A DNA stretch of 64,000 nt. Source: Ktedonobacterales bacterium. GTDB lineage: Bacteria; Chloroflexota; Ktedonobacteria; Ktedonobacterales; DATBGS01. This document shows positions 8,187 to 18,000 of the stretch, in pieces. The notes beneath the pieces were generated by a model. It worked only from the letters and a program-made list of their open reading frames with translations. It was not told where the DNA came from and did not search any database. The number at the start of each line of letters is the position of its first letter. The stretch's first letter is position 1. The DNA is taken from positions 1 through 64,000 of the forward strand of contig DATBHW010000055.1 in NCBI GenBank assembly GCA_036557285.1, written 5' to 3'. The position numbers and the translations under genes are program-made.

Positions 8187-9320
8187 TTATTCAATAAAAC
8201 CATGATACGCCACCGTCCCATCAGGACTGTAGAAATCATACAAGCGCATGAGTTCTTGCAGTTCGGGGCTGGCGTAGTGATAGAGGCCCTGCAACAAGCC
8301 CTGCGAGACTTCCGGCGGCAGCGTTTTACTGAAGTAATTCATCTGGATATTCATAAATAGTTTATAAAGGTCAATGAGCGCCGTCGCGCCGATGAGGGTA
8401 TCCAGATCGGTCAACGTCACCGCGCCGGTATACATGCGAACTTTCAAGCCATGCTGCTGCGAGAACGTGTTGAGTTCTTGCTCGAACTGGCGGGCAACGG
8501 GGGTATAGCCAAAAAGGGTGAGTTTCTTATAAATGGTCTCCAGCAGCAGCTTGAAGAGTTCGATGATCTGTGGCTTGCTGGGTAGGCTGGCGCCAATCAG
8601 CCCGCTGTTAACCAGGGCGGCCAGGCTGCGCATAACATCGAAGCGCGTCATGCCCGCCCGCGCTGCCAGGGCAATCACGTCGGAACGGCCATCAACGAGG
8701 CTGAGGATACGCTGATCGCGCGCTTCCAATCTATCAAGCTGGTCCTCCGCTGCGTACTCAAACGGTACGGCAGGGTGAAAGATCATGCGCAGCGAAGGGA
8801 TGATGGGGCTGAGGCGGCTCCACTCGTCCACGCGCCGCGTGCCTTCCATAATCAGGCGTTCGCTGGAGATGTCCACCGGCAGGGCGTTTTCCAGGTCCAG
8901 CGTTTCCGGCTCGCCACAGTAAAAACGGAAGGCACAGTCGCGCCAGAGAAAGAGGCTGTAGATCGCTTCTTCGATCTGCTGCTCGGCGCAGGCGCGCACG
9001 TCTTCGGGCGTTATGAGGCCGGAATCAACCACCAGGCGAGCGAAACTGCTGCCGGTCTGACGGGCGCGCTGCGCGAGAAAGTCGTACTGCTGCTGGGTGA
9101 TCTGGCCCGATTTCATCAGGAGTTCGCCCAGGCTCAGCGGGCGAGCGCCTTGCGAAATATAGGTCAGCCGTCCTTCTTGAAAGAAGATGCTGCGCGTGTT
9201 CCAGCCCTGGCTCAGTTCCAGTGCGCCGGTCTGCCCCGAAAGGCTGAGCATTTGCAGGATGTCAATCAGCAGAATGCGATTGAGCCACCCTTGCAGATCG
9301 GGTTCCTGGTCGGTATCCAT
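8187..9320 (-). CDS. DUF4388 (PATAN-like) domain protein
   Basis: A 377-residue soluble protein. The first 100 residues (LLIDILQMLSLSGQTGALEL, then FQEGRLTYISQG) match the DUF4388/PATAN fold common in bacterial signalling proteins tied to two-component, gliding or GTPase pathways. The middle part (LGELLMKSGQITQQQYDFL) resembles the GspE-N-like adaptor repeat, and the C-terminus is helical. The start at 9320 overlaps the stop of the upstream gene (TAATG), with GAGG about eight bases before it; the longer in-frame upstream start would overlap the previous gene by 81 bases. Translational coupling suggests joint work with the HAMP protein at 9320-10804. Confidence 0.75.
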   Translation of the reverse strand: MDTDQEPDLQGWLNRILLIDILQMLSLSGQTGALELSQGWNTRSIFFQEGRLTYISQGARPLSLGELLMKSGQITQQQYDFLAQRARQTGSSFARLVVDSGLITPEDVRACAEQQIEEAIYSLFLWRDCAFRFYCGEPETLDLENALPVDISSERLIMEGTRRVDEWSRLSPIIPSLRMIFHPAVPFEYAAEDQLDRLEARDQRILSLVDGRSDVIALAARAGMTRFDVMRSLAALVNSGLIGASLPSKPQIIELFKLLLETIYKKLTLFGYTPVARQFEQELNTFSQQHGLKVRMYTGAVTLTDLDTLIGATALIDLYKLFMNIQMNYFSKTLPPEVSQGLLQGLYHYASPELQELMRLYDFYSPDGTVAYHGFIE

Positions 9321-10804
9321 TAGCTCGCCTCTTTGAGCTGCTGGCTCAGAAGCCGCGCGCCCATCGTGCAGCGCCTTCCCAGGTCGCTGGCCTGGGTACA
9401 ATACTTTCTCGCCTGCTCCAGCAGGGCGATGTGCTTATCAAAAACGTTTTTGATGTGCTCCAAAGCCGCTCGTCGGCTTTCTTCCTGCTCCTGAGCGCCG
9501 GGCGGCCCACCAGCCCTTGCGATGTACATGCTCAGTCCCCCGCTGATGCGCTCCTCTGGTGGGCGCGAAGGTACCTGCGCTGTTTCGATGGCGAGGTCTT
9601 TTGCCAGGGAGAGCGAAGTGAAGAGTTGATTTTCTAACTCCGAGAGATAGTCGTGCTGGTGCTGCATCACGGCCCGCAAGTCTTCGGCCAGGGCACTGCC
9701 CTGCACGAGTTGACCTAGCAGGTGCTGCACCCGCGCCAGAAACGGCACGATGCGATCTACTGGCGTGCCGGTGGCGCGCAGCGCCCCAGGCGCAATCCCG
9801 CGCCCCAGCCGTTCGCAGACCTCCACGGCCTGCTGCACCGCCTGTTCCAGCCGGTGATGGTCCTGTTCGATGCGTTCGACCCGGCTCAGGCGCTCGGCCA
9901 TGATGTTGAAGCTGACGCCCAGGGGCAGGAGTTCGTTGCCCTGCAAGGAGACGCGGGCGCTGTATTCGCCATTGGCGACGCGGGCCTGGACGGCTTGCAG
10001 CGCGTGGATGCCTTGCTCGAGGCGGTGTTTCTGCGCGGCGATCTGGCGCGCTTGCTCATCAATGTGCGCGTGCGCTTGAGCCAGTTCTTCGGCGTGGCTG
10101 GCGCGCACGATGGCGCGGTTCACGCTCCAGGCGTGAAGCCAGGAAATGCCCGCGCCCGTGATCTGAAGGAGCAGCGCGTTGACGATGGCGGTGTACTGCT
10201 GCCCATGAAAGTAGGCAGCGATGCCCGCTTGCAGATAGATGTCGTGAGGTTTGAGGTTGAAGATGGCGACAATCAGACAGATGTGCAGCGCCGCGACCAC
10301 AGGGATAAGCTGGCGTGGCAAGATCATACCGGCGATCAAGATGGTCAGGATAAAGAGATCAAGATTGGGGATATTCCCATACGTAAAGATTGGTTTGATA
10401 TATAAAAACCCGGCGATGGCTCCGTCCACCAGGACGATATAAGCAAAGCCGCTTGTGGTGACGATACCGCTCCGGTTGAGCAGCGCCACCACGATCCCGC
10501 CGATGGCGAGAGCAACGAGCGGATACCAGATCAACGGCTGCACCAGCGCGCTGGGGACCAGGGTGGGGATAGCAATGACGATCAGCACCAGCAGGGCGCT
10601 GATCAATCGAGAGCGGCGCAGACGCTCCTGGGCCGCGATGGACTTGTCGAAGCTTGCCGGGCGCGGGCCGGTGAGCCAGAGCCAGGCTTTCCAGAGCCGC
10701 CAGCCAGAGCCAGCAGGGCGCGTTTGACGGGGAAGCAGAGATGGTTGCTGCTGCTCTTCAGTGAGGGCGGTTTGCGTAAATGTGTTGAGCGGCTGACTGT
10801 TCAT
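9320..10804 (-). CDS. Membrane HAMP-domain sensor-like protein without kinase
   Basis: A 494-residue protein: cytosolic N-terminus of about 65 residues, six hydrophobic segments (about 68-230), a coiled coil (HAEELAQAHAHIDEQARQIA), a HAMP-like segment (ALQAVQARVANGEYSARV) and a helical C-terminal half. No histidine-kinase, cyclase or methyl-accepting domain is present, so it probably signals through the coupled DUF4388 protein (inference). AGGAGA lies twelve bases before the ATG, a rather long gap. A strong promoter sits at 10925-10953. Confidence 0.65.
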   Translation of the reverse strand: MNSQPLNTFTQTALTEEQQQPSLLPRQTRPAGSGWRLWKAWLWLTGPRPASFDKSIAAQERLRRSRLISALLVLIVIAIPTLVPSALVQPLIWYPLVALAIGGIVVALLNRSGIVTTSGFAYIVLVDGAIAGFLYIKPIFTYGNIPNLDLFILTILIAGMILPRQLIPVVAALHICLIVAIFNLKPHDIYLQAGIAAYFHGQQYTAIVNALLLQITGAGISWLHAWSVNRAIVRASHAEELAQAHAHIDEQARQIAAQKHRLEQGIHALQAVQARVANGEYSARVSLQGNELLPLGVSFNIMAERLSRVERIEQDHHRLEQAVQQAVEVCERLGRGIAPGALRATGTPVDRIVPFLARVQHLLGQLVQGSALAEDLRAVMQHQHDYLSELENQLFTSLSLAKDLAIETAQVPSRPPEERISGGLSMYIARAGGPPGAQEQEESRRAALEHIKNVFDKHIALLEQARKYCTQASDLGRRCTMGARLLSQQLKEAS

Positions 10805-10924
10805 CTGAACTGAATCTCCTCATTCTTCGCTATGAAGAACCTAGCGTGGACAACCAACTCTACCCATGAAGAGGCGCAGCCCAATCTGTGGCCTTGCTTC
10901 TTGCTTCCTTGTTGAGATGCTGCC

Positions 10925-10953
10925 AGTCTAGCCTATAGATTTGCGCCTGTCAA
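10925..10953 (-). promoter_or_regulatory. Promoter of the HAMP/DUF4388 operon
   Basis: On the minus strand TTGACA (10953-10948), 17 bases, then TAGACT (10930-10925). It starts just after the stop codon of the SRPBCC gene and faces the HAMP gene. Confidence 0.65.
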
Positions 10954-10958
10954 TGAAT

Positions 10959-11438
10959 CTAGTACTGATGATGCCGCAAAGCACGCCCATGCGCCAGATA
11001 GTAATTGATGGCGCGCTCCCAGGCAGCCATCATCTCCTCGTAGTGCGTCTCGGTGAAGTTGGCGATAAACTCGTTTCCTGGTTCGTTCAGCGCGGTAAAT
11101 GTGTAGCTCACGGAGGCGTCTGTTGTTCCGCCTGGCGCTTCCCGGCATTGAATCTCGATGTTCCCTACCCGCGAGCCGTGCGCCACATTGAAGTAGGCGA
11201 GATGGAAACTGGCCGGGTCATAGAGAGGCATGATCCAGATGCTTTCGCCCTCTGGATGACGAGCCGTAAAGACAGCGCCTGGCTCCGCTGTGCCGTCAGC
11301 GGGAAAGAGCATGGTCGGCTCCCAGCCTTCCGCCCAGGCTTTTTCGCCAACTGGCTCAAAGAGCGGAAAGACCTGGCGGGGGGCTGCGGAAAGATGAATC
11401 ACCCGCGTTCGGGTTACACGCTGAGCGGTGAAAGACAT
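10959..11438 (-). CDS. SRPBCC-fold protein
   Basis: A 159-residue protein with the START/polyketide-cyclase-like pattern: RVIHLSAAPRQVFPLFEPVGEKAWAEGW at the N-terminus, a beta-rich middle, and a long C-terminal helix (NFTETHYEEMMAAWERAINY). This fold binds small hydrophobic ligands. The ATG at 11438 has AAGGAG six bases upstream. The gene follows the small putative regulator at 11517 on the same strand with a short gap that contains a hairpin. Ligand unknown. Confidence 0.7.
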   Translation of the reverse strand: MSFTAQRVTRTRVIHLSAAPRQVFPLFEPVGEKAWAEGWEPTMLFPADGTAEPGAVFTARHPEGESIWIMPLYDPASFHLAYFNVAHGSRVGNIEIQCREAPGGTTDASVSYTFTALNEPGNEFIANFTETHYEEMMAAWERAINYYLAHGRALRHHQY

Positions 11439-11463
11439 GGTGGTCTCCTTTCCCGTGTTTGCA

Positions 11464-11488
11464 TTGGCGAGCCTCTGCGGCTCGCCAA
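11464..11488 (-). promoter_or_regulatory. 10-bp stem hairpin between two minus-strand genes
   Basis: TTGGCGAGCC (11464-11473), loop TCTGC, GGCTCGCCAA (11479-11488). It lies between the small putative regulator and the SRPBCC gene and could be a partial terminator or an mRNA-stabilising stem. Confidence 0.45.
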
Positions 11489-11516
11489 CGATCATCACCA
11501 GGCGCGCTTACTTCGC

Positions 11517-11819
11517 TTAGCGCCCCTCGCTGTGTGGGGGCGCTTCGGTGAGGCGATGGCTCGCGCTCGCGCCGTAGTCCATGCCGTAGACCTCCTTTAA
11601 TTGCTCGATGCGCCGCAGGGTTTCTTCGCTAAAGGGGGATTTGTTCTCAAAGGCATGCAATACTATCCCTTCGAGCAGATCACCGAGAGAGAGATCGAGA
11701 TATTCGGCCAGTCCTTTCAGGACTTTGACCATGCGCTTCTCCATGCGCGCCCCAATCTGCACACGCTCGATAGGCAGGCTTCGCTCGCCCGCGCGGGGCG
11801 AGTCTTCGTGGTTGTTCAT
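11517..11819 (-). CDS. Small putative ribbon-helix-helix-like protein
   Basis: A 100-residue protein with a helical core (IGARMEKRMVKVLKGLAEYL, then DLSLGDLLEGIVLHAFENK) that resembles the strand-helix-helix layout of CopG/Arc-type regulators; I cannot confirm the family by eye. GAGGA is six bases before the ATG at 11819. It is divergent from the MFS exporter and is followed by the SRPBCC gene. A 42-base palindrome lies 42 bases upstream of its start, a natural place for auto-control. Confidence 0.5.
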   Translation of the reverse strand: MNNHEDSPRAGERSLPIERVQIGARMEKRMVKVLKGLAEYLDLSLGDLLEGIVLHAFENKSPFSEETLRRIEQLKEVYGMDYGASASHRLTEAPPHSEGR

Positions 11820-11860
11820 AACATCCTCGCCTGGTTCTCAAGAAGAAAGATCATCTGGAT

Positions 11861-11902
11861 GCTTCTGTTATATTGTTACATAGATAACAATATAACAGAA
11901 GC
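11861..11902. promoter_or_regulatory. Perfect 18-bp inverted repeat (candidate operator)
   Basis: GCTTCTGTTATATTGTTA (11861-11878), spacer CATAGA, and the exact reverse complement (11885-11902). The inner TGTTATATTGTTA half is AT-rich in a GC-rich region. It lies in the divergent interval between the small putative regulator (minus) and the MFS exporter (plus). It is either a dimeric repressor site or a transcript hairpin. Confidence 0.6.
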
Positions 11903-11941
11903 AAAGAGCAAATGTCAAGTCTTTTGTAAAAAAGACCCTGA

Positions 11942-12025
11942 TTTCGATACGAAACTATTGCGTTTTTATATTCGCTTCTGGTATACTCTTCTCAGTAAAT
12001 GAAACGATAACGTATCGTATCGAAA
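11942..12025. promoter_or_regulatory. Paired palindromic sites flanking the MFS promoter
   Basis: TTTCGATACGAAA (11942-11954) is a perfect palindrome upstream of the -35 box. Downstream of the expected transcript start, 12013-12025 holds TTTCGATACGATA on the minus strand, sharing eleven bases, and overlaps ACGATA-ACG-TATCGT (12004-12018). Two half-related sites bracketing a promoter fit a TetR-type repressor; the repressor gene at 14313 lies in the same cluster. Confidence 0.55.
11958..11987 (+). promoter_or_regulatory. Promoter of the MFS exporter gene
   Basis: TTGCGT (11958-11963), 18-base spacer, TATACT (11982-11987). It is enclosed by the palindromic sites at 11942 and 12004. Confidence 0.65.
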
Positions 12026-12036
12026 AGGGGTACGCC

Positions 12037-13680
12037 ATGAAGAACAATCGCTATCTCATTGCCCTGGTGGCCGCACTGGGGCTGATTCCTGTGGTGCTGG
12101 ACACAACCATTGTCACCGTCGCTCTCACACCCATTCGCAGCGATCTGCATACCGATGTGAATACGGCGCAGTGGATCATCACTGGCTTCTTCCTGGCAAG
12201 CGCCGCTGTGGTTGCCGTCGGCGGCTATCTCGCCAACCGCTTCGGGCGCAAGCGGATGTTTATTCTTGGTATCGGCGTCTTCACCATCGGATCGGCTCTC
12301 TGCGGCATTTCGCCGGGCATCGGGTGGCTGATCGCGTTTCGCGTGCTGCAAGGCATCGGCGGCGGTATCCTGCTGCCGATTGGTCCGGCGCTGGCCTTCG
12401 ATGCCTTTCCGCAGGAGGAGCGCGCCAGAGCCAGCGCGGTGGTGGCTGTGCCGATCTTGCTCGCGCCCATCTTTGGCCCCATCCTTGGTGGGTGGCTCAA
12501 TGATGCCTTCGTGTGGCACAGCCTCTTCTTTGTGAATCTGCCGGTTGGCGTCCTGGCGGTGGCGGCGGCGCTGGTGGCGCTGCCGAGCGAGGAGCCAGGT
12601 GAAACGCGCGGCAAACGCTTTGATTACACTGGCCTGGCGCTTTCGACACTGGGCATCATCGCGGTCGTGTACGCGCTCAAGCTGGTAACACAGACGAATC
12701 CCGATACGGTGACGCCGACGAATCCTGGCGGCGATCTCTATGGCTGGGGCTATTGGCTGGTATGGGCGCTGCTGGGCGCGGGCGCGCTGCTCCTGGGCAT
12801 CTTCGCTTACTTCGCGCTGCGGCTCAGCCGCGATCCCGCGCTGGACCTTCGGCAGCTTGGACGGCGCGATTTCCTGGTGAGCAGCCTTTTTACCTGGGCG
12901 ACGGCGATCATCTCGTTCGGCTTGCTGGTGCTGCTGCCGCTCTACTTCGAGGCGGTGCGGCTGCCACATCTTTCCGCGCTTGATACCGGCCTGGCGCTCG
13001 TACCCTTTGGCGTCGGAACCATTGTCGGGACAGTTGTCTCCGCCGCGCTCTATCGCGCCGTTGGGCCGCGCTGGGTGATCATGCTCGCGGCGGTATTGGG
13101 GGTGCTGAGCGCGTGGCTGCTGGCGCGAACGATTCAGCCCACGGCAACGGCCAGCCAGCTTTTGGCGGCGGCGCAGGCCGGGACGCCGGTTCCGGCGGTT
13201 GCCGGGCCTGATGCGCTGCGCTGGGGGCTGCTGCTGGTTGGCCTGAGCTTCGCTATGATCAATGTTCCGGTGCAGACGCTGGCGCTGGAAGCCTTGAAGG
13301 GTGAGGCGCTCGCCAAAGCATCATCGCTCTTTCTCTCCACCAAACTCATTTTTTCGTCTATCGGCATAGCGATCATTACGACGATCTTGACAGATCGCGC
13401 GCGCTCGCAGGCAAGCGCCCTTGCCAGCCAGGCGCAGGCGCTGCTTGCGGGTTCGGGGAGCAATCCGAGCGATCCACGCGTGGCGGCGGCTCTGCGGGCG
13501 ATGCAGGAGCAGATTCCTGTGCAGGCAGGAACCTGGGCCATCCAGAACATTTTCTGGCTGATCTTCTTTGGCTCGCTGAGCCTCGTTGCGCTGGCACTGC
13601 TGCTGCCGGGGCGCAGGCGGGCCGATGCGGCGCAGGCTGCTGAGGGGCAGGAGACGCCGACTGTCCCGGCGTCGGTGTAG
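12037..13680 (+). CDS. MFS drug exporter, DHA2 (14-segment) family
   Basis: A 547-residue proton-coupled exporter of the EmrB/QacA type. Visible features: VLDTTIVTVALTPI in segment 1 (motif D1-like), RFGRKRMF in loop 2-3 (motif A), RVLQGIGGGILLPIG (motif B, segment 4), GPILGGWL in segment 5 (antiporter motif C), and fourteen hydrophobic stretches. A long loop of about 20 Asn/Thr/Gly residues follows segment 7. It heads a cluster with a small membrane protein and a TetR repressor and is flanked by operator-like sites, so expression is probably induced by its substrate. Confidence 0.9.
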   Translation: MKNNRYLIALVAALGLIPVVLDTTIVTVALTPIRSDLHTDVNTAQWIITGFFLASAAVVAVGGYLANRFGRKRMFILGIGVFTIGSALCGISPGIGWLIAFRVLQGIGGGILLPIGPALAFDAFPQEERARASAVVAVPILLAPIFGPILGGWLNDAFVWHSLFFVNLPVGVLAVAAALVALPSEEPGETRGKRFDYTGLALSTLGIIAVVYALKLVTQTNPDTVTPTNPGGDLYGWGYWLVWALLGAGALLLGIFAYFALRLSRDPALDLRQLGRRDFLVSSLFTWATAIISFGLLVLLPLYFEAVRLPHLSALDTGLALVPFGVGTIVGTVVSAALYRAVGPRWVIMLAAVLGVLSAWLLARTIQPTATASQLLAAAQAGTPVPAVAGPDALRWGLLLVGLSFAMINVPVQTLALEALKGEALAKASSLFLSTKLIFSSIGIAIITTILTDRARSQASALASQAQALLAGSGSNPSDPRVAAALRAMQEQIPVQAGTWAIQNIFWLIFFGSLSLVALALLLPGRRRADAAQAAEGQETPTVPASV

Positions 13681-13793
13681 ATTCAGTGGCGCAGCATTCA
13701 TCTGTACCGCCAGTACGGAGGCTGGCGGTACAGGCAGCGCCGCGCGGATGGCTGGCTTTCGTCTGAATATCAATACAGGAGGTGAGGGGACCA

Positions 13794-14279
13794 ATGGACG
13801 ATACTCAGCTACAGACACTCAGGCAGCGGTTGGAATGGGTGCTTATCACCTTTTTCGCGCTGACCACCCTTAGTTTAGTGGTAATTTATGTGACCGATCC
13901 AGCGATCTATGCCCAGGTACTCTTGCTCGAACCTGACGTGTCTTCTGCCTACCCACTGCCTGTGGTGCTGTTTCTGGTCGGTCTGCTGGTGTTTATCGCT
14001 CTGCTCATCGTTGGCATTCGACGCCATTGGCGCTGGGTGTTCTGGCTCATCCTGGTGGCCTTTGGTGCGGCTGTGCTGGACATTCTGGCGGCGCCCTTGC
14101 AACTGGTGGGGGTCTTTCCTGAGCCTTACCCGCTCTGGTATAACCTGTTTCGCCTGGGCATCTCCTGTGCGCAGGTCGTGATTGCTGTCTGGATGGGGCG
14201 CATCGCGTATCGTCATGGCGCGTGGGCGCTGGGGAAGCAAAAGCAGGCGGATTTGACAGATGAACAATCTGTCGCCTAG
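13794..14279 (+). CDS. Small four-segment membrane protein
   Basis: A 161-residue protein with four hydrophobic segments (about 15-36, 57-78, 85-107 and 121-142). The ATG at 13794 follows AGGAGGTGAGG, a very strong site. No family recognised. It lies between the DHA2 exporter and the tetR gene on the same strand, so it is likely part of the same efflux unit or a co-regulated accessory protein. Confidence 0.7.
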   Translation: MDDTQLQTLRQRLEWVLITFFALTTLSLVVIYVTDPAIYAQVLLLEPDVSSAYPLPVVLFLVGLLVFIALLIVGIRRHWRWVFWLILVAFGAAVLDILAAPLQLVGVFPEPYPLWYNLFRLGISCAQVVIAVWMGRIAYRHGAWALGKQKQADLTDEQSVA

Positions 14280-14312
14280 ACTGAAAACACGAGCAGAGGA
14301 GGCGAATATTTC

Positions 14313-14921
14313 ATGCCAGGCATTTCTGATGGCATATCGCGCAAGCCTGGGCGTCCTCGCAGCGCCCAGGCTAACCAGGCTATTCTCAGGGCCACGCTGG
14401 AAGAACTGGCAGAGGTTGGCTTCGAGGCGCTGAGCATCGAGGCGGTGGCGGCCCGCGCTCGCGTGGGCAAGACGACGATCTATCGGCGCTGGCCTTCCAA
14501 GACAGAACTCGTGCTGGAGGCTATCAGCGTCATCCACGCCGAAGTACCCGTGATTGACACGGGCAGCTTCCGTGACGATATGCTGGCGATGATGCGGGGC
14601 GCGTTCCAACTGAGAACCACACTGGTAGAACAGCTCTTGTTCAAAGCGATGGGTGAGGTGAAAAGCAACCCTGAAGTCTTCCAGGTCTTCGTGGCGCGCC
14701 ACGTCACCCCTCGTTTTCAAGCAATTTATCAGATGATCGAGCGTGCCAAAGCGCGCGGTGAACTGCGCCAGGATATTGACCCCGCGCTCATCACCAGCCT
14801 CATGGCAGGCCCTTTTTTCTTTCAGGCGCTCTTTACCAGCATTCTGCCAACTCCCACGCCATCACCCGATCTGGCCGAAAAGCTTGTGGATGCCGTCTTG
14901 TATGGCATCGCCGCGCACTGA
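14313..14921 (+). CDS. TetR/AcrR family transcriptional regulator
   Basis: A 202-residue repressor. The N-terminal HTH is clear: KPGRPRSAQANQAILRATLE, then GFEALSIEAVAARARVGKTT and IYRRWPSKTELV, matching TetR_N. The C-terminal part (FQAIYQMIERAKARGELRQD, SLMAGPFFFQALF) fits the TetR_C_11/16 ligand domain. GAGGAGG is about nine bases before the start. It probably binds the palindromic sites at 11942-12025 and controls the exporter (inference from context). Confidence 0.9.
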   Translation: MPGISDGISRKPGRPRSAQANQAILRATLEELAEVGFEALSIEAVAARARVGKTTIYRRWPSKTELVLEAISVIHAEVPVIDTGSFRDDMLAMMRGAFQLRTTLVEQLLFKAMGEVKSNPEVFQVFVARHVTPRFQAIYQMIERAKARGELRQDIDPALITSLMAGPFFFQALFTSILPTPTPSPDLAEKLVDAVLYGIAAH

Positions 14922-15093
14922 CTCCCGCAGCCGCGCGGCAGGGGATTTCAGGCTTCCCGAGGCGGGCAAAAAGCGCGCTATGAGATACGCGGGCGTCTTC
15001 AGGCGTATATACTAATGAGCGTTATCGCCAGCCCAATTGTCTACGGGTTTTCTTCCCCCAGCCAATTATCAGACTTTTCACCAGGAGACTATG

Positions 15094-18000
15094 ATGGCCC
15101 AATCCACCGCTTCGCCCCCACGTCAACAGAGCCGATCCGCTGTTCCCTCCACGATTACCCTTGCAGTCTGGCGTGTGCGTCAGACCTGGCGCTTGCTGCT
15201 GCTGGCAGGCGTGGGTATCCTGGCAGCGGTGGTACTGGTGTGTACCGTACCGCTGTACTCAGCGGTCTCTCTGACTGCCGGACTGCGAGGTGTCCTCAAT
15301 GCTACCCCTCAATCCTCTGAGATCGGGTTACAGTTCTCTACCCTTTTCCTTTCCTCAGATATTGTTGCGCGGGCAGATCAGGAAGTGAATCGCGTCATGC
15401 AGCAGCAATTAGGCGTCTATCTGCAAAAAAAGACCAATTTTTTTATCAAAACGCAGCAGCTTCCTCTGGACGCGCCAGCCAGCATTTACGGAGATAGCAT
15501 GGGGCTGACCGGCGCGTCCATGCAGGATGCCGCTCAACATGTGCGTATACTGCGTGGACGGCTGCCGCTCCCCCTCAGCGACACGCTGGAAATTGCGATC
15601 AGCGAGCCAACTGCCAAATATCTGAAGATGGATGTCGGCTCGACGCTGACATTAAGTCAATTTTTCTTTGGCCCCGTCAACCCAAGCCAGGTGGAAATCC
15701 CCATGCATATTGTGGGGATCATGGCCGTGATCTCCAATGATCCGTTCTGGCATGGGCAGAACTTTGAGCCGCCGGAACCTGGCCCTGGCGGGCCTCCCCC
15801 GACCAACTTTTCGGCGCTCATGTCCAACGACTCGTACCTGGCTGCGCTGCACCAGGCTGCGGTTGAGCTGAAGTCGCCGACGACTCCCCCCTTCGAGGCA
15901 GGGGAGACGGTCGCACTGATCTGGTATTACCATCTGAACCCCGCGCAGATCGATATTTCTCAATTGGATGATCTGGTGAGTCGGCTCCAGGCGGCCCAGC
16001 GGCAAATTGGAAGCGGCAACATTTCTAGCTCCAGCATCTTCAGAGACCCTCAAATTTTTGGCCTTGCCCTGCCGGACGCGCATGGTTCGAGTACGCTGGA
16101 GCGTTTCCAGGCGCGCATCTCGGTGGTCAACGTCCCGGTAACGATCCTGCTGTTCCAGGTGGTCGGCCTGATTCTCTTCTTCGTAGGCATGATGGCCGGC
16201 TTACTGATTGAGCGCCAGGCGGAGGTCATCGCGCTGCTGCGCAGCCGGGGGGCCAAACGTCGGCAGGTGTTTGGCTCGTTTGCCTTCCAGAGCGTGGGCC
16301 TGGCGCTGATCGCCTTTATCGCCGGGCCGCTGCTGGCGATCCTCGCCGCTCGCGCGCTGGTTCAGCAAACCCTCTCTCCAACCGACCAGCAGGCGCTCAA
16401 TATCATCTCTGGGGATCCGCTGCCGGTGGCGCTGCGCGTGGGCTGGTTCGCGTTGGCAGCAGCGTTCGCCGCTGTGCTTGCCATGCTGTTTGCCATCAGA
16501 GGGTCGGCCAGCCGCGACGTGCTGGAGATGCGCCGCGAATCGGCCCGCGCGACGCGCCGCCCCCTCTGGCAGCGGGTGTATCTGGATATGGCAGCGGTGA
16601 TTGTCGCGCTGACCGGCTTCGCCTTCTCGCTCTACATCACCCATTCCGGGGTGCTGGATGCAGAGTCCAGCCTGGTGATTTCAGCGCCGCTGGCGCTGGT
16701 GGCCCCGATCTTCCTGGTGATTGCGGGCATTCTGCTGTTCCTGCGCTTCTTCCCAACGCTGCTGCGGCTGTTCTCCCGCATCGCCAGCCGCCGCGCCGGG
16801 GCAGCGCCCATGCTGGCGATGGCGCAGATGGCTCGCGCCCCGCGCCAGGCGGTGCGGATGATCCTGCTGCTGGCGCTGGCGAGCAGTTTTGCCAGCTTCG
16901 CGCTGGTCTTCATCGCTTCGGAGTCGTCGCATATCCAGAAGATAGCCGCTTATGAGACCGGAGCCGACTTCAGCGGGCCGGTGCTGAGCCAGAACTTCTC
17001 TGATCCGGTAGGGAAACAGGCTATCCCGTATCGGAAGATTCCGGGGGTGCTCTCGGCGACCCTGGGCTACGCGGGTGATGCGTCCCTGGAGCAAACGTCG
17101 CAAACGTTCCCGATCCGGGTGCGCGCGGTGGACGCCAGCACGTTTGCTCAGACGGCTATCTGGACCGATGAGGATTCCAGCCAGTCCTTGTCCTCGCTGA
17201 TGAATCAGCTAGTCGCCAAGCGGCGGCCAACAACCCTGGTACAGGCGGACCCGGTTCCCGCTATTGTTGATGCGCTGGCCTGGAAGACGCTCAATCTGAG
17301 CGTTGGAGCGCCTTTCGTCTTGAATATTGCCAATACGAATGTCGTGTTTGAGGCGATTGCTGAGGTCGAGCATATCCCCACCATCAATGATAGCCTGGTC
17401 TCTGGCCCGTCCAGCGATTTTACGGTCCCTGGGGGGATTCTGACCGATTACCAGACGATGGCCCCTGCTTTGCAAAGCGACTCTGGGACCGGCATCACCC
17501 CCAATTACCTCTGGCTGCGCACCAGCGATGACCCGGCCTTGCTGGCAAAGGTTCGCAAGGCGCTCAGCCAGGGGCCGTTAGCCCTCCAGTCCATCAATGA
17601 TCGCCGCGCCATGATCGCGGGTCTGGAGAAAGACCCACTCTATATAGCCCTGATCAATGTCCTGGCGCTGGGGACGGCCACGACGGTCCTGCTGGCGCTG
17701 GTGGGCAACCTGATTGCTTCCTGGCTGAGCGCGCGGGCGCGGCTGATTAACTTCGCGCTGCTGCGCGCCCTGGGCAGCGCGCCGCGCCAGATCGCCAGGG
17801 TGCTGACCTGGGAGCAAACCATTGTCTATTCGACGGCCATCGCCCTGGGGGCGTTCTTTGGCGCGCTGCTGGCGGCGACCATTGTTCCCGCGCTGATCTT
17901 TACCGGTCTTCCTGATTACACGAGCGACACCAGCAGCGGGGAGTTCTTTGCCATCCAGCATGTGCTGTCTACGCAGATGGTGATACCGCTCTCGTTGGTA

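Noticed and set aside
11861-11902. A tRNA or other stable RNA gene at the AT-rich hairpin
   Set aside because: There is only one long stem with a 6-base spacer and no cloverleaf; a regulatory palindrome fits better.
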